Assembly: GCA_947034895.1 (NCBI GenBank) | Contig: OX344764.1 | Span: forward strand, 58,323,348 to 58,387,347 | From: Rhytidiadelphus loreus | Taxonomy: Eukaryota; Streptophyta; Bryopsida; Hypnales; Hylocomiaceae | DNA length: 64,000 nucleotides | Direction: 5' to 3' | In this document: positions 29,501-41,000 of the stretch, in pieces | Numbering within the stretch: position 1 is the first letter of the stretch | Layout: every line of letters begins with the position of its first letter | The notes under the pieces: model-generated | What the model was told of the DNA's origin: nothing | What the model saw: the letters and a program-made list of their open reading frames with translations, nothing else | Database searches by the model: none | Made by a program: the position numbers and the translations under genes

Positions 29501-32026
29501 AATTTTCATGTATTTCATCTATTTGGGCCTACGGAAAGTTGAGACTTTGTCATGTCTAACTGCGGGGTCGATGTTTAGGTGCAGGCAGGGAACCCATTGA
29601 TGCAGGTAGTAGCGGCGGACTGGTTTAGATCAGACAAACGTGAGGACCATATTGCTGCTCGCAACGGTTGCGTCATTCAGAAGCTCTTTGCTAAACAGGT
29701 GCTTAACTTCTGCCTTATTTTCTGCTGCAGGCTCAAACCCTTACTTTCCGTACCAAATCCTTCTTTACTCTTTAGTGATCTATGCATCTACAATATGTAT
29801 TGACCTTGAATTGGTTCTGCTGAAGCAATAGTAATCACTGAGTTATCCAATCCATGACTCCAGGTCTACTTTCCACTGTATTACCGCGCTGAGCTTATGC
29901 TTGTATACATTGTGTTTCTAATTTTCTATTCCTTCACTCGGATGGTGTGCATTAACATTTTTTCTTTAAAATAAACCGCACACCTAAAGTATCTTGTCTT
30001 TAGTGACTAACTTCTTGGGTAATCGGCATGGCAGAAAAATTCTCAAAAAGTGACTGAATCGTATTTTGTGGTCATCAATCTTCAAGTGAGTTCAACACTG
30101 TACTTCGTCCCAGATTCCTAGTTGTTACCCACTTAGAGATTGTGCTGGCTCGTCTTCTTGTTTACTCATAGCTCCTCCGTGCATTTTATTGGCTAATTCT
30201 ACGCATTCTCATTTCTTTAAGTTCTATGCTTGATGAAAATCTGGTAAATACACCATTTGGCTAAGCCTATTAAGGGACTGCAGGTACCTGGTACACCTTC
30301 TTACAGCCTGGTGTTATACTATATGGCTAACAAGCGGCTCCAGGATATCCCACTTCTTGAATCCTTTGTCCGTGGTGACAACCATTACCGTGATAGCCGT
30401 TTCAAACTCTGCCCTCATGTAGCCAAGGTTCGCTGTCTCCAACACTGAATCGTTCTTTGAAAGGAACATTAGTGGCGATTAACCTGAGCTACACATAAAT
30501 AGGTTCATTGATTTTTTCTAAGATATTGCGTAGGAAATTTGGGTGTCAAATAAAATTAAAACATATGTAGTTTTTGTGATTGTGCTGGTAATAGGACCCC
30601 GCAGCCTATCATCTTCAGCTCATATTCTGGAGTGAATTTTTTTTGGGTTGATTAATATAAATTTGATTTCCTATCGGTGATTATTTAATGACACATACCT
30701 TAGAAAATCTTAATGCGGGTTCAACAACGATTCAATTTACAACTTATAGATTATTTACGATGGTTAAGGCCCAAACCCTTGATTCCATCAAAAATCTTCA
30801 AATACTTTTCAAACCAGTTTCTTCGAGATTTTTTTATATGTTATATAATTTTCAAAGAGCGCATGTCAGAACTTCAATGTTGATGATGGGATGGGTCTTG
30901 AATGGTGTAAATCTGTGGCTTGAAAAAATAAGCGTTGATAAGATTGAGTGATTTCCAAGATAAGTAATTAACCATGTCAACGGGATCGTCAACTTTGATA
31001 TTTATTCATTTACAAGTGACAAAGGTTTTTGCTTTAATTTTCTCTTAATCCCGCCTTGCATTGTGTACTGCAAGGCACATGTTTCTTTGTTCTAATGCGA
31101 ATCATCTGTGTTTCAGTTGTGCCTTAGACACTCATTCTTGTCCACTGATGCATAATTCCACAGCTCAGTTTGGGTCCTTCATATGATCAAATTAATTTAT
31201 TGTGTGTATTTGGGTTTCAGGGATCATGGATGGTGAAGCAGAGTGTAGGAAAATCAGCTTGCTTAGTGGGAGAGGCTCTGGACATAACCTACTACTCCTC
31301 CGACAACTACTTGGAGGTAAACACTTTTAAAATGTTCTTTTACGTTGCTATGATCGCAGGGGGGCAGCAGTTGATGCAGTAAATTTCCTTTTCTGGAATT
31401 GAATTTCATATGAGTTTCCAGAAGACTTTCTTGGCAATAGCTCACAGCAGTATCGCTAATGGAATGTGGGATTATTTGGAGACCTTACTGAAAATTTTAC
31501 TGATTGGAAGTTTCATGGCCTGATTTTTGCAGTTGGACATCGATATTGGGTCATCGTCAGTTGCGAAGGGAGTGGTTAATCTCGTTCTGGGTTATGTCAC
31601 AAAGTTAGTCATGGAAATGGCTTTCCTCGTCCAGGTATGTTTGATTCCATCTCCTTTCTCAGTATCTCGTCACAGTGACGGGCCCTTTTAGGTGATTTTA
31701 GGGATCATCTAAAGTGTATGTTACTTAATTCATGTAGTTTTTTGACGGCTATATTTTAGAAGCAGAGCTAGTACCATTTGTAAGGATTATTTCTTGTGAC
31801 TTGATTATTTTTAGCTGTTTAGCAGCCTGGTTACCTCAGATTCGGTACTTCTCTGATATTTGAGGTGGAACCTTTCTCCGTGTCATCTGATAATCTATGT
31901 TGTCCTGAAACTGGTGTCGGTTCTTAACAGGCAAATACGGAAGAAGAGCTACCAGAGAAACTATTGGGGACTATCCGTATCTCTAACTTGGAAATGCAAA
32001 AAGCCGTGCTTCCACCGTCAGAGTAA
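23585..32026 (+). CDS. EDR2L: EDR2-like protein (PH-START-DUF1336), 21 exons, ~735 aa
   Basis: Lipid-binding regulator; Arabidopsis EDR2 restrains salicylate-dependent defence, cell death and senescence at membranes. Exons: 23585-23734, 24042-24116, 24243-24296, 24561-24626, 24858-24928, 25370-25464, 25685-25777, 26124-26176, 26463-26566, 26876-26971, 27144-27208, 27418-27489, 27824-27982, 28352-28633, 29201-29370, 29585-29698, 30035-30085, 30284-30427, 31221-31316, 31533-31634, 31931-32026. Phases agree; sum 2208 bases. Exons 1-4 give a PH domain (MEGWVYYLSSSK to AAKWMQAFREV); exons 8-13 the START domain (MAVGVVNASPASVFDTVMAL, WLPWRMKPRDLVFQRYWRR); exon 14 an acidic linker with DEFFDAD; exons 15-21 the C-terminal DUF1336 domain (GKRYLRDNKK, VAADWFRSDKR, GSWMVKQSVG, MEMAFLVQANTEEELPE). 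The exon 14 acceptor and the 14/15 junction (donor GGTTCA) are weak and could be misplaced. The start matches the head of the PH domain. Confidence 0.93.
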
Positions 32027-32571
32027 CTAATATATTGATCCACGAATTTGGTTATGTTTTTTCTTTCCTACCGGTATGCAAAACATACTGGGTATGCAAG
32101 CGAAAGGCCAAAGAGTCGAGGTACTCTCATTCAAATCTCACATCAGCTCGTGCCAACGATGAACACATTGATCTTGGACATCTAGGTTAACTCCTTTCTG
32201 ATATGTAGTACATTATTGAATTTGAATATAAACTGTGCAGATTTAGCTTTGAGATGATAAACCTTGAGAAGTGAGTTCAAGAGTCATTCACTATGAGGTA
32301 ATCTACAGAGATGTTGCAGATTGGTCATCCTCATGATAGACGATTGTTTAATTTGATACAATGAATTGGTAGTTGTATTTGTTTTAACAGGCAATTTGTT
32401 TACAGACGTAAGGTGTAACGCACCTTGTGCTGTTGGTTTCTGTGCATGGCGATCGCTGAATTTGGTAATTTTTTCAAATGCCAAGAATAAATGCCGTATT
32501 TTTCTTCATTAGAAGCTTTTTATGGCGAGTAAAGGCATTTCTATTTTTCGTCCAAGTAGACACCTGACTAC
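32027..32571. other. EDR2-like 3' region
   Basis: Probable 3' untranslated and intergenic sequence. No other gene seen. Confidence 0.5.
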
Positions 32572-32798
32572 GGCCAGGGAGAACTGACCCCCTCGCTCGG
32601 CCCTGCGGGCAAACCCTGGAATTATTTATTTTCTGCACATGAATTTTTTTGCAAATTTTGAATTCATTTTTGCGATCAAAGACCTCAAATTAGCTAGGTG
32701 AGGTGAAGAATATACCCTAGAACGGCCCAAAATAGGGGGCATTTTTTTTACTTGCACCCCTGCTAAGGCCGAGCGAGGTGGTCAATCCACCCTGATCC
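32572..32798. mobile_element. MITE with 8-bp TSD, copy 1
   Basis: Inverted ends of about 31 bases: left GGCCAGGGAGAACTGACC followed by CCCTCGCTCGG; the right end is its complement with few changes. The exact 8-base duplication CTGACTAC lies at 32564-32571 and 32799-32806. It has no ORF. An 8-base duplication fits hAT-type (or P-type) elements. A second copy is at 37662-37898 in the same orientation. Confidence 0.9.
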
Positions 32799-32806
32799 CT
32801 GACTAC

Positions 32807-33265
32807 CAGTTCATCGGTTTGCTTGTTATTTAAGCTTAAGGTAGTATGCTGTTAAATGGCACGTGATTTCGAATTTCAGTTATGTACCTATTTGGATGGA
32901 GCACTTTCAGAAACAAACTTTGACCCTTAATAACTTTTGCATTCAATATCTAAATGTGGCGTTCTTTGGTGCGTTGGAACCTCCTTTCACTTGCCAACAT
33001 GAATGTGAAAATTTGACCAGTTTCATAATAGCAACTACGCTCAGTAGTAAAAAGTGACGGTTTTGGGTGTACCCACCTTACACATTGCGTCTCTCAATGC
33101 AGGGTTGTGACGTGCCGCACGTGCGCCCCTGAATTCTACTTGTGTGTCTTGAATAAGGGGAACCAAAACGAGTCTTCAGTTTATGGTTTTCATAGAAGGA
33201 AACAAACAGTGTTGATGGATAGTATCACTTTCGTGCGCAAACAATTGATTTTGCGTGGTGCACAC
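32807..33265. other. Spacer with dispersed repeat
   Basis: Position 32920-33060 is similar to 8180-8370. The last eight bases (33258-33265, GTGCACAC) are the left target duplication of the hAT element. Confidence 0.55.
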
Positions 33266-34085
33266 CAATGATCGGAAAAAACCGGCAGTTAGTGTATAGT
33301 TAGCCGGTGGATGTGGGGAAAAAACCGGTTGCATTGTCAAAGCAAAGGATGCCAATCCGGAAAGAATTTTGAAGTGTCGGAAATCAACCGGTGGGCTTAA
33401 AAAATTGGAGGATATTTGGCCGGTCCATGTGGGTACTTCACGGATTTCAACTGTCTTACGCCAACATTCTATGGCTAATACCCGGGCAAAAAAAATGAGA
33501 ATTGCTGGTTATCAACCCTATCTAAGAGAATTTAAAAAAAATCACAAGTAGCCAGTGGCCAGGCGCTCGTAAGCTCATTGCTGTAATGCTGTTGAAATTT
33601 GCAACGGCGCGCTTGCTAAGCCTGCACTTTGTGAGGGGCTACCTGGATAATTCCGTGAATGATTAGTCGCCAGTTCGCCACCTGTTTTGCTCCCGCAAGC
33701 TTGGGCGCCTGGCTCGCACTTGAGCGGCTCTTACTTGGCCAACAGCCCGGCCCACCGCTGCAGTCGGCATCCCTCCGCGTCCACACTCCACAGCAGCCCC
33801 AAATCCCCAATCACGAAGCCACCAACCCGTTGCCAAAGGGCTCCAAACTCCCCAGTTCTGCACTGCACTAGCTTACTCCCACGCTTTCCCTCAATCGCCT
33901 GGAGCCCTGGACCCCTCCTCTGAGTCCTCTCTTCTCCTGAATCTATTCTCCCAACTCCAGAGTCCACCCTGCCCACTAGTAATTGCTTTAAAATACCCTG
34001 TTGTCAATGTTGTTGCGCTTATTTGCTTTGATAAAGTCTTGTTTGGCCTACTACTTCTGTATTGTCACTATTGTGAGGTGCTTGG

Positions 34086-34158
34086 AGGAGTTGGAGCTTG
34101 GAGGAGTTGGAGCTTGGACGTGTTGGAGCTTGGACGTGTTGGAGCTTGGACGTGTTGA
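34086..34158. repeat. 16-base minisatellite in hAT leader
   Basis: About four to five tandem units of the type GTTGGAGCTTGGACGT occur upstream of the transposase ATG. Confidence 0.85.
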
Positions 34159-34322
34159 GCAGATATTATTTGTGTTGCAGTATATTACTGCTTAAGTTGG
34201 AAGGTTGAAGCTTGGATCCAAGCTATTATTTTTGTGGATTGTGCTCAGCAACTTTTTTGAAGTCCTGCAAGCTTCAGAGAAGAACTTCTTACCTTTCTTT
34301 TTTGTGCATTTAAGTTCTCTTC

Positions 34323-36536
34323 ATGGCTAAACGGCAAAAAAGCATGAAAGACATGTTTTTCAGGGTTGGATCTAGTAGAGATGTGCAAGAATCTAATTCT
34401 TCTCCACCCATCACACCCATTAATAAGGAACCTAATGACATTGAGAAATCAAATCTAGAGTGGAAAGATTCTTGGTATGAATTGTATGATTGGGTGGAGT
34501 TCAATCGTGATTTGGGGAGGGTTTTCTGTAAAATTTGTAAGGATGGTGGAGGTAAATATGCATATGCAACTGAGGGGTCCACAAACATTAAGATTTCGGC
34601 ATTGCAAGACCATAGTAAAACTGTAGAACACCGAAAACTTGCTTGGGCAAAACATGGGGGGCAAAAAGCTTTGCAAAAGGCCATTGCAACTGCAAACCGC
34701 AGTTGTGATGAAGCAATGATGACCCTTTTTAAGGCTGCATATTTTATAGGGAAGGAAAGTCTCCCTTCCCACAAATTTCCAAGTTTATGTAATCTTCTTC
34801 TTTCTTGTCAAGCTCCCATCACCGAAAAAATTTATCATGATGAGAAATCATGTGTTGAGATGGTGTTTGGGCTTTCTTCTGTTGTTCAAAAGAAAGTTCT
34901 AGAGAGGGTAAGGGATTCAAAAAATTTTGGCTTGATGATTGATGAATCTACTGATATTTCTGTCAAAGGACACCTTGTAGTTTTTGCTACCTTTTTAGAG
35001 GCTAGTCTTCCTATCACTGCATTCTTGGGTTTGTTGTGGATTGAAGGTGGGAAAAAGGATTCTAAAATTATATTTGACACTCTTCTGGCTGCTACGAAGA
35101 CATGGGGTCTAAACCTCAATAATTGTGTTGGATTTGGATCGGATGGAGCTTCTACCATGGTTGGAAAAAATACCGGTGTAGCAGCAAGGTTGAAAAAGGT
35201 GAACCCGTTCCTCACTTCCACTCATTGTGTTGCTCATAGAACCAATCTAGCTGCCCTAGAGGCCTCAAAAAATGAAGGTTGTAAAGAAATGTCTACATCA
35301 GTGGATTCCATGTTAAATGCTTTGGCCGCTCACTTTAAAAAATCATCCAAAAGGAAATCTGCCTTACAAACCCTTCAAAGTGAATTAAATGATGCTCAAA
35401 AAACCCTTAAAAGGTACCATAAAATACGTTGGCTATCTAGGTGGCAAGCAGTGACCACCTTGTGTGATTCCTTGGAATCCGTTCTCATTTATTTATGTGA
35501 TAATTCTTCGAATGATGATGCTAACATTCCTGACTTATTCACCAAATTGCGTGACTTCAAATTCATTTATGTTCTCTACTTTTTGGCAGATATTCTATAG
35601 ATGCTCTCGAAATTGTCTAAGATTTTTCAATCTAAACTTGTTGATATTTCCATCATTGGCTCTATTGTGAAAACAGAGATTGCAAGTGTTAGAATGTGTT
35701 TTCTTCTTGATTCTTGTGATTTAAACCAAGATACGTTTAATCCTTCTACAGGTTTTCATATCCTCCCGGAATTTGGCCTTCCAGGTGGTTACCTCCGTCG
35801 TTTGCCTAGTGAAATTAGGGGATCCAAATTTCATAGTGTTGAAATGACTAGGGATCCTACAGGTGCTGACCTCGAGGCTGCCCTAACATTTCAAAAGTGT
35901 TATGCAGAAGCAGTTTGTTTGGCTTTGGAAGCTCGATTTGAAAACAATGATGTGATTGATGCATTCAAAGTTCTTAACCCCATTCACATGCCTCATAGGC
36001 AAATTGGTTTGGCATCATGGGGAATTGTGGAACTTGATTTACTTTTGCAACAGTATGGACAACAAAAAAGCGAAGGAGGAAGAACTTTTCTTCCCTTGGT
36101 AGATGCAACAGCTTGCAAGCAAGAGTTTTTTGCTTTCAAGTTGCAAGGAAGTACGGAGTGGATGGATAAACCTTTTGGAGATATATGGTCTTCAATTAGT
36201 TGGAGTCCATCTTTGAAGTTGAAGTACCCTAACCTACTAACTCTTGCTAAAATTGCTAAGTGTCAATGTGTAAGTACCGCGACATGTGAAAGGGCGTTTT
36301 CTGTGCAGAATAACATCAAGCAAAAACTCCAAAATCGTATGACAACATCCAATTTGGATAGTGTCATGCAATTGGCCTTGGAAGGACCTGACAAAGACTA
36401 TGACAACATTATAGAGGAAGCCATTGTCTTGTGGAAGAATTCCTCCAAGTTTCGCCATTTGTATGCAAATCCAGAGCGGTATCTTACTGGGGCAACAGAA
36501 GAAACATATGAAGAAGGAGAAGTTGGTACTTCCTAA
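34323..36536 (+). pseudogene. hAT transposase, one in-frame TAG at 35598
   Basis: Cut-and-paste transposase. The frame opens at ATG 34323 and stays open to TAA at 36534-36536 except for a single TAG at 35598-35600, followed at once by ATG in the same frame. Before the stop: a basic N-terminus, a BED/TTF-like zinc finger (Cys69, Cys72, His97, His103), the first catalytic Asp in LMIDESTDIS (D207), the second in GFGSDGAST (D274), and an HCVAHRTNLAA segment. After the stop: ATCERAFS with the catalytic Glu, inside the C-terminal hAT dimerisation region (36235-36400). The layout resembles ZNF862/KIAA1586-type hAT proteins known mostly from animals. Whether the TAG is a killing mutation or is read through is not decided by the sequence; no known readthrough context is evident. 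Confidence 0.9.
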
Positions 36537-36905
36537 ACTCTTTTGATTTTTGCAACCTTTTCATGACCATCCTCAACTCCATATTGCATGGGTTGGGAGG
36601 ATCCTTGGCCTTCAAATGGTGAAGGGTTTTAACAGGTTCAATTCCTGCTAAGGATATAATATTCATTAGTACTTTGTTTTCAAATTGATTTGCTATACAT
36701 TATATGAATTTTGCAATTTAGCCGGTATCAATTTCAATTTGGAGGAAATTAGCCGGTAGAAAATTGAAATTGGAGGAATTAAACCGATACTTCTTGTGAT
36801 TTAAAGGATGCAACAGGTGCTCATTGAAAAAAACCCGGTTCATTTTCATAGAAGGAGGAAACTGGCTGGAGGACCTCCAAAAATTTCCCGAACACTGGTG
36901 CACAC

Positions 36906-37070
36906 ATGCGAGAGAAACTAGAAGCAAAAAAGAACGGTTGAAATGAAATTGAGAATCCAGTGCCAAGGTCAGATTTTCCGCTACGAAACTCACATCTGTC
37001 AATCATTACTGAAAATCGAATAATTCGATGAAAGCACGCATATAAGTTAGTAAAGTTAGTAAAGTTAGTA

Positions 37071-37102
<32 letters not shown>

Positions 37103-37661
37103 AGTAAATTCAAAATAATTTACACCAAAACAGAAGGAAAGAGGAAATGATCTAGCTATGATGTTTCTCACATGGTCTAATAAACTACTTGGGCCTGGAT
37201 CCTGTTCCTATAGGACGCTCAGATACTGTTAGATTGCAGGGAAACAACCTTTTAACCTTGAGCAACAGTTTTTTTACGTTTTGGACAGGCGAAATATTGT
37301 TGTTTCGATTATCGTTTTTGCGAAAGATCTGTCAGATCAGCTACTAATGAAAAAGAGATGTGGAATGAAATATTTGCAGTGATTACCACTCACTGACAGT
37401 TTTGCCAGGGTTGGTTTGTATCATTCAGCACCAGAATCAAGAAGAACCGGACGAATATGCACCACCATGTGCCGCATAGTCAGCCAAAAGAGGAAACACC
37501 CATTACTTATTGTGCACATGACGACACATACTCATCAGCGATGATTTTAGCAGCGTCCGTCCCCGACTCCCAGCCATGTCACCGAATTGATTGACGATTC
37601 TCTCGTGAGTTGATTTTTACGTTATTTCGTCCTGTGAACCCGGACACCGCTCCAAATCAAG
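36906..37661. other. Spacer between hAT element and second MITE
   Basis: No gene. It includes the (GTTA)-like and (GAAA)n simple repeat at 37047-37102 (TAAAGTTAG x3 then GAAA x about 8). Confidence 0.7.
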
Positions 37662-37898
37662 AGCCGGGGTGAACTGACCCCCTCGCTCGTCCCCCAAGGA
37701 AAACCCTGAATTTTTTTATTTCCCAGGCATGATAAAATTTGTAATTTTTGAATTCATATTTGCAATCAGAAGCCCTAAATTAGCTAGGAGAGATGTAGAG
37801 CATCCATTTTCTAGGCACAAAATAGGGGGTCTGTTTTTTTACTTGCACCCCCTGGACTGATTGGGGGGGACGAGCGAGGGGGTCAGTTCACCCCGACC
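37662..37898. mobile_element. MITE with 8-bp TSD, copy 2
   Basis: Same family and orientation as 32572-32798: ends AGCCGGGGTGAACTGACC and complement, interior words AAAACCCTGAATTTTTT and AAATTAGCTAGG. The flanking octamers AAATCAAG and ACATCAAT match at 6 of 8, a worn duplication. It ends only 197 bases before the APE2 start codon, so it probably contributes promoter or leader sequence. Confidence 0.85.
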
Positions 37899-38043
37899 AC
37901 ATCAATGGCAACGCCCTCTTTTAACTTTGAACCTGATCGCGCCATCTGGGGATTTCGTGACTTTGGAGGGGTTTCGGAAATTTATGGGAGGACGCGCATG
38001 AAAGCAAAGCATGAGCTAGGTGGAGTATGATATGAGTTTGGTG

Positions 38044-38086
38044 GGGAAGAAGGAAAGGGAAGGAAAGGGAAGGGAAGGGAAGAGAT
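38044..38086. repeat. GGGAA-rich purine tract before the APE2 start
   Basis: A run of GGAAA/GGGAA units ends ten bases upstream of ATG 38096. Purine tracts of this sort are common in plant 5' leaders near the transcription start. Confidence 0.8.
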
Positions 38087-38095
38087 TGATCCACA

Positions 38096-41000
38096 ATGCG
38101 CATCGTGACGTACAACATTAATGGACTGCGAGCTCGCCTCGTGCCGCCTCGCAACTTGCTCGCGTTCCTCGACTCGCTCGACGCCGACATTATCTGTCTT
38201 CAGGTTGGGGCTTACCGAACACTGGAACCCCTGATTTCGCTGCCTTGGACTCTGTTTCGTACTAAGAAGCCTAAATTTGTTTAGTCTAACGGTTTAGGGT
38301 GCAGTTTTTGAGTAATGTGTAGTCTCCATTCACCTTACAGCAAGGAAGAGGTTCTATTCACCCTACATCATGGGCTTGGAGTTGACCTAGAATTTGCTTG
38401 AATTTGGAGGATTTCGAAGAATCATTTTCCATGGGCGACCGAGAGCTCATGAAACTTCGCTGTACACTGAGAAAACTCGATGGAGAGATGGTATCGATGT
38501 TACGCTGTTAAGCAGAAGGTTTTATAAGTTCAAGCTTAAGACCTTAAGCCTTACAGAGGTTACAGAGGTTTAGGGTTTAGGGTTTAGGGTTACATTTCAG
38601 TGGGAGGTTTACGCTTCGATTCCTACTCTTTAAGTACTGGATAATTATGGATTACTTCGTTCTGCGCGTGTGACAGGGGTTCAAGGATTGCTAGCATATC
38701 ACGATTTTCGTATTAGAATTTCTTCTGAACTTCGGAGCTCCCCTTTCAAGCGAAGAGTAGAGGGATGATAAATTGTTTCGGGAGGAACAGTACTGATGGA
38801 TCATGCGTTGGAATGATGCAGGAGACGAAGATAACAAGGCAGGAGCTGACGGCTGACATAGCAGTCGCAGAAGGATACGAGTCATTTTTTTCTTGCACCC
38901 GCACTGTGGCAAAGGGACGAATTGGTTATTCCGGTGAGGGTCTAGTACTCAGTGTAATTTACTGAAGTTGCATCCTTTGGATACGTATTCACAGAAACGA
39001 AGGGCGGACATGAAACCCTATTTGGATGCTCCGTATGATTCAGAATGTATGAGAAGCTTTTCCCTTACTTTCGTTTTTTGTGTTTATACACCATCCACAG
39101 GTGATGAATTTGTAGGTGGAAGTGCTGAACTCCCCATTTTGTACATGCAGGAGTAGCAACCTTCTGTCGCACGAGCACTGCCGTGCCTTTAGCTGCAGAT
39201 GAAGGCTTCACAGGTACACGATTGATTATTAAGGAGAGGAAGAACACCGCAGACTTAAGTTTTGGAGTTTCCGTTCTCTGGGGTCTCTGTCTACTGTACA
39301 TTGCTGGATGTAGGTTTTGATATGTCATTTTGGACTTGTTTTCTTGACCAAGTTCTCTTGACGCTGTAATCTAGGACTTTAGTCTCTGATATCTTGAACT
39401 CTATATAGAGTTGGCGTGTCATCATTTTGAGTTCCTTCAGTCTACGAATTTTCTCAGCTAGTATGTCTCATGTCAGGTCTCCTTCATGTAAATCGCTTTG
39501 GGGTAATAGAAGGTGGCAAGGCACGGGTTGGGTGCTATGACGAGGTTTTGAAGACGGAGAATTTGAGCAGGCAGGAGTTACTGCAGCTGGATAGGGAGGG
39601 TCGCTGTCTTGTTACCGACCATGGCTCTTTTGGTATGTTGAGCTTCAGGAGATGCCAATTGATAGTCCTTGCGTGTGTCCCTTTTGTAGAGCGCCGAGCA
39701 TACAAAAAATATTAGAAGTAACGTTCTTGTTCACTGGAGATTTTCCTGACGACAATCGTGTGTTATGCAGTTCTTTTCAATCTTTATGGTCCTTGCGTTG
39801 GCTGCGACGATGAAGAGCGCTACGATTTTAAGCTGAGGTTTTATCGAGCTTTACAGGTGTTTTCTTTTCTCCTGATTAATTCATTTATAAAACACTACTG
39901 AACACGTATTTGCAGTCCGCAAATTTGGTACTATCATCGAAATTTTGAAAATGTATGGAACTTATTGTAATTATTGTGTGGCAGGAACTTCACCACATTT
40001 GCATTTTTGTGTACAGAGCAGGTGGGAGGGGCTGTTAAAGGCTGGGCGGAGAGTAATAGCAGTTGGCGACTTCAATATATCTCCCTTCCCTATGGATTTC
40101 TGCAACCCTGGCCCTGATTTTGATAAGAGTTTGTATGTTCTCATTCTCAGTTTTGACTATTGCATGGTCTTGCCTAGATTTTCTCATGTGTCATAAGCAT
40201 TTGTTACCTGGCAAAACAAAGTGGAGATTGTGGTGAGGCAAGGTTTCAGGCGCATTGTTCTTCTCTACCCAAAGAATGAACAGTGAGTGCGTTGCTTACT
40301 GAATATTACTTTGGTTGACCTGCACCTCAGAATACACCAGTGGCTACGATCTCAGCTTCGAGATGGAGGCGGCCCTTTCTTGGACGTTTTCCGAGTAATT
40401 CATCCGAATAGGTTGTTACCTCAACCGTGGCAGTCACATCTTTATTTCGATGCCCAAGTACAAGTCAAAACTGAAGCTCTGCATGTAGTGATATGTGGCC
40501 AGCAATCCTTATCCGCTGTGAAGTTTAGACTCCATTTTGCAGTCTCGGTCACTTTAAAAGAGGAATAAGGACACCATCTACGGTCCATTAATTTATAAAC
40601 AAGAAATTGCACAACAGGCAGCTGACTAATTGTTAAGGGTATGGTTTGTGCGTGCAGAGAAGGGGCTTACACATGCTGGAACCAAAGTTCTGGTGCAGAG
40701 GAGTTCAATTACGGATCACGAATTGATTTGATCTTAGCAGCTGGATTTTGTTTCCACCAAGCTGAGTTCAAGAACAGCAATTGGAAGGTTGAAGAGAACC
40801 ATCACTTTGGAGCCTGCGAAGTGGAGGACTGTGACGTCCTTCAGCAATTCAAACGCTTCAAAGCTGACTCTCTTCCACGGTGCGTAGTTGATACCTTTCG
40901 GTTTAAAGTGGTCGGTTGTCATGGTCACTTAACAATTTGCAGTCTGCGTAACCCGGTGCTTTTCTGTTTCAAGTGATGAGCTATGTTTTTTTAAAATAGC

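Larger units (their letters stand above)
33266..36897 (+). mobile_element. Complete hAT-superfamily transposon, 3632 bp
   Basis: The left end is CAATGATCGGAAAA and the right end is the complement of CAGTGTTCGGGAAA (11 of 14 identical). The exact 8-base duplication GTGCACAC flanks it (33258-33265 and 36898-36905), as required for hAT. Subterminal zones are rich in CCGG/CCGGT words (for example 33282, 33303, 33326, 33390, 33421 at the left; 36721, 36752, 36833 at the right), which may be transposase-binding sites. It carries one transposase gene (34323-36536), preceded by a GC-richer leader (33640-33980). The intact duplication and open frame point to a fairly recent insertion. Confidence 0.93.

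Noticed and set aside
33663..33976. Overlapping ORFs on both strands in a GC-richer stretch
   Set aside because: Several frames are open at once because of base composition; lies in the transposase leader and shows no motif.
34310..34774. Minus-strand 154-codon ORF
   Set aside because: Exact antisense of the hAT transposase N-terminus.
36590..36660. tRNA-like fold: a seven-pair acceptor-like stem, a hairpin and a GGTTCAATTCC T-loop-like word near the right end of the hAT element
   Set aside because: The structure spans only about 52 bases and lacks one complete arm, so it cannot be a normal tRNA; probably chance within the 3' untranslated part.
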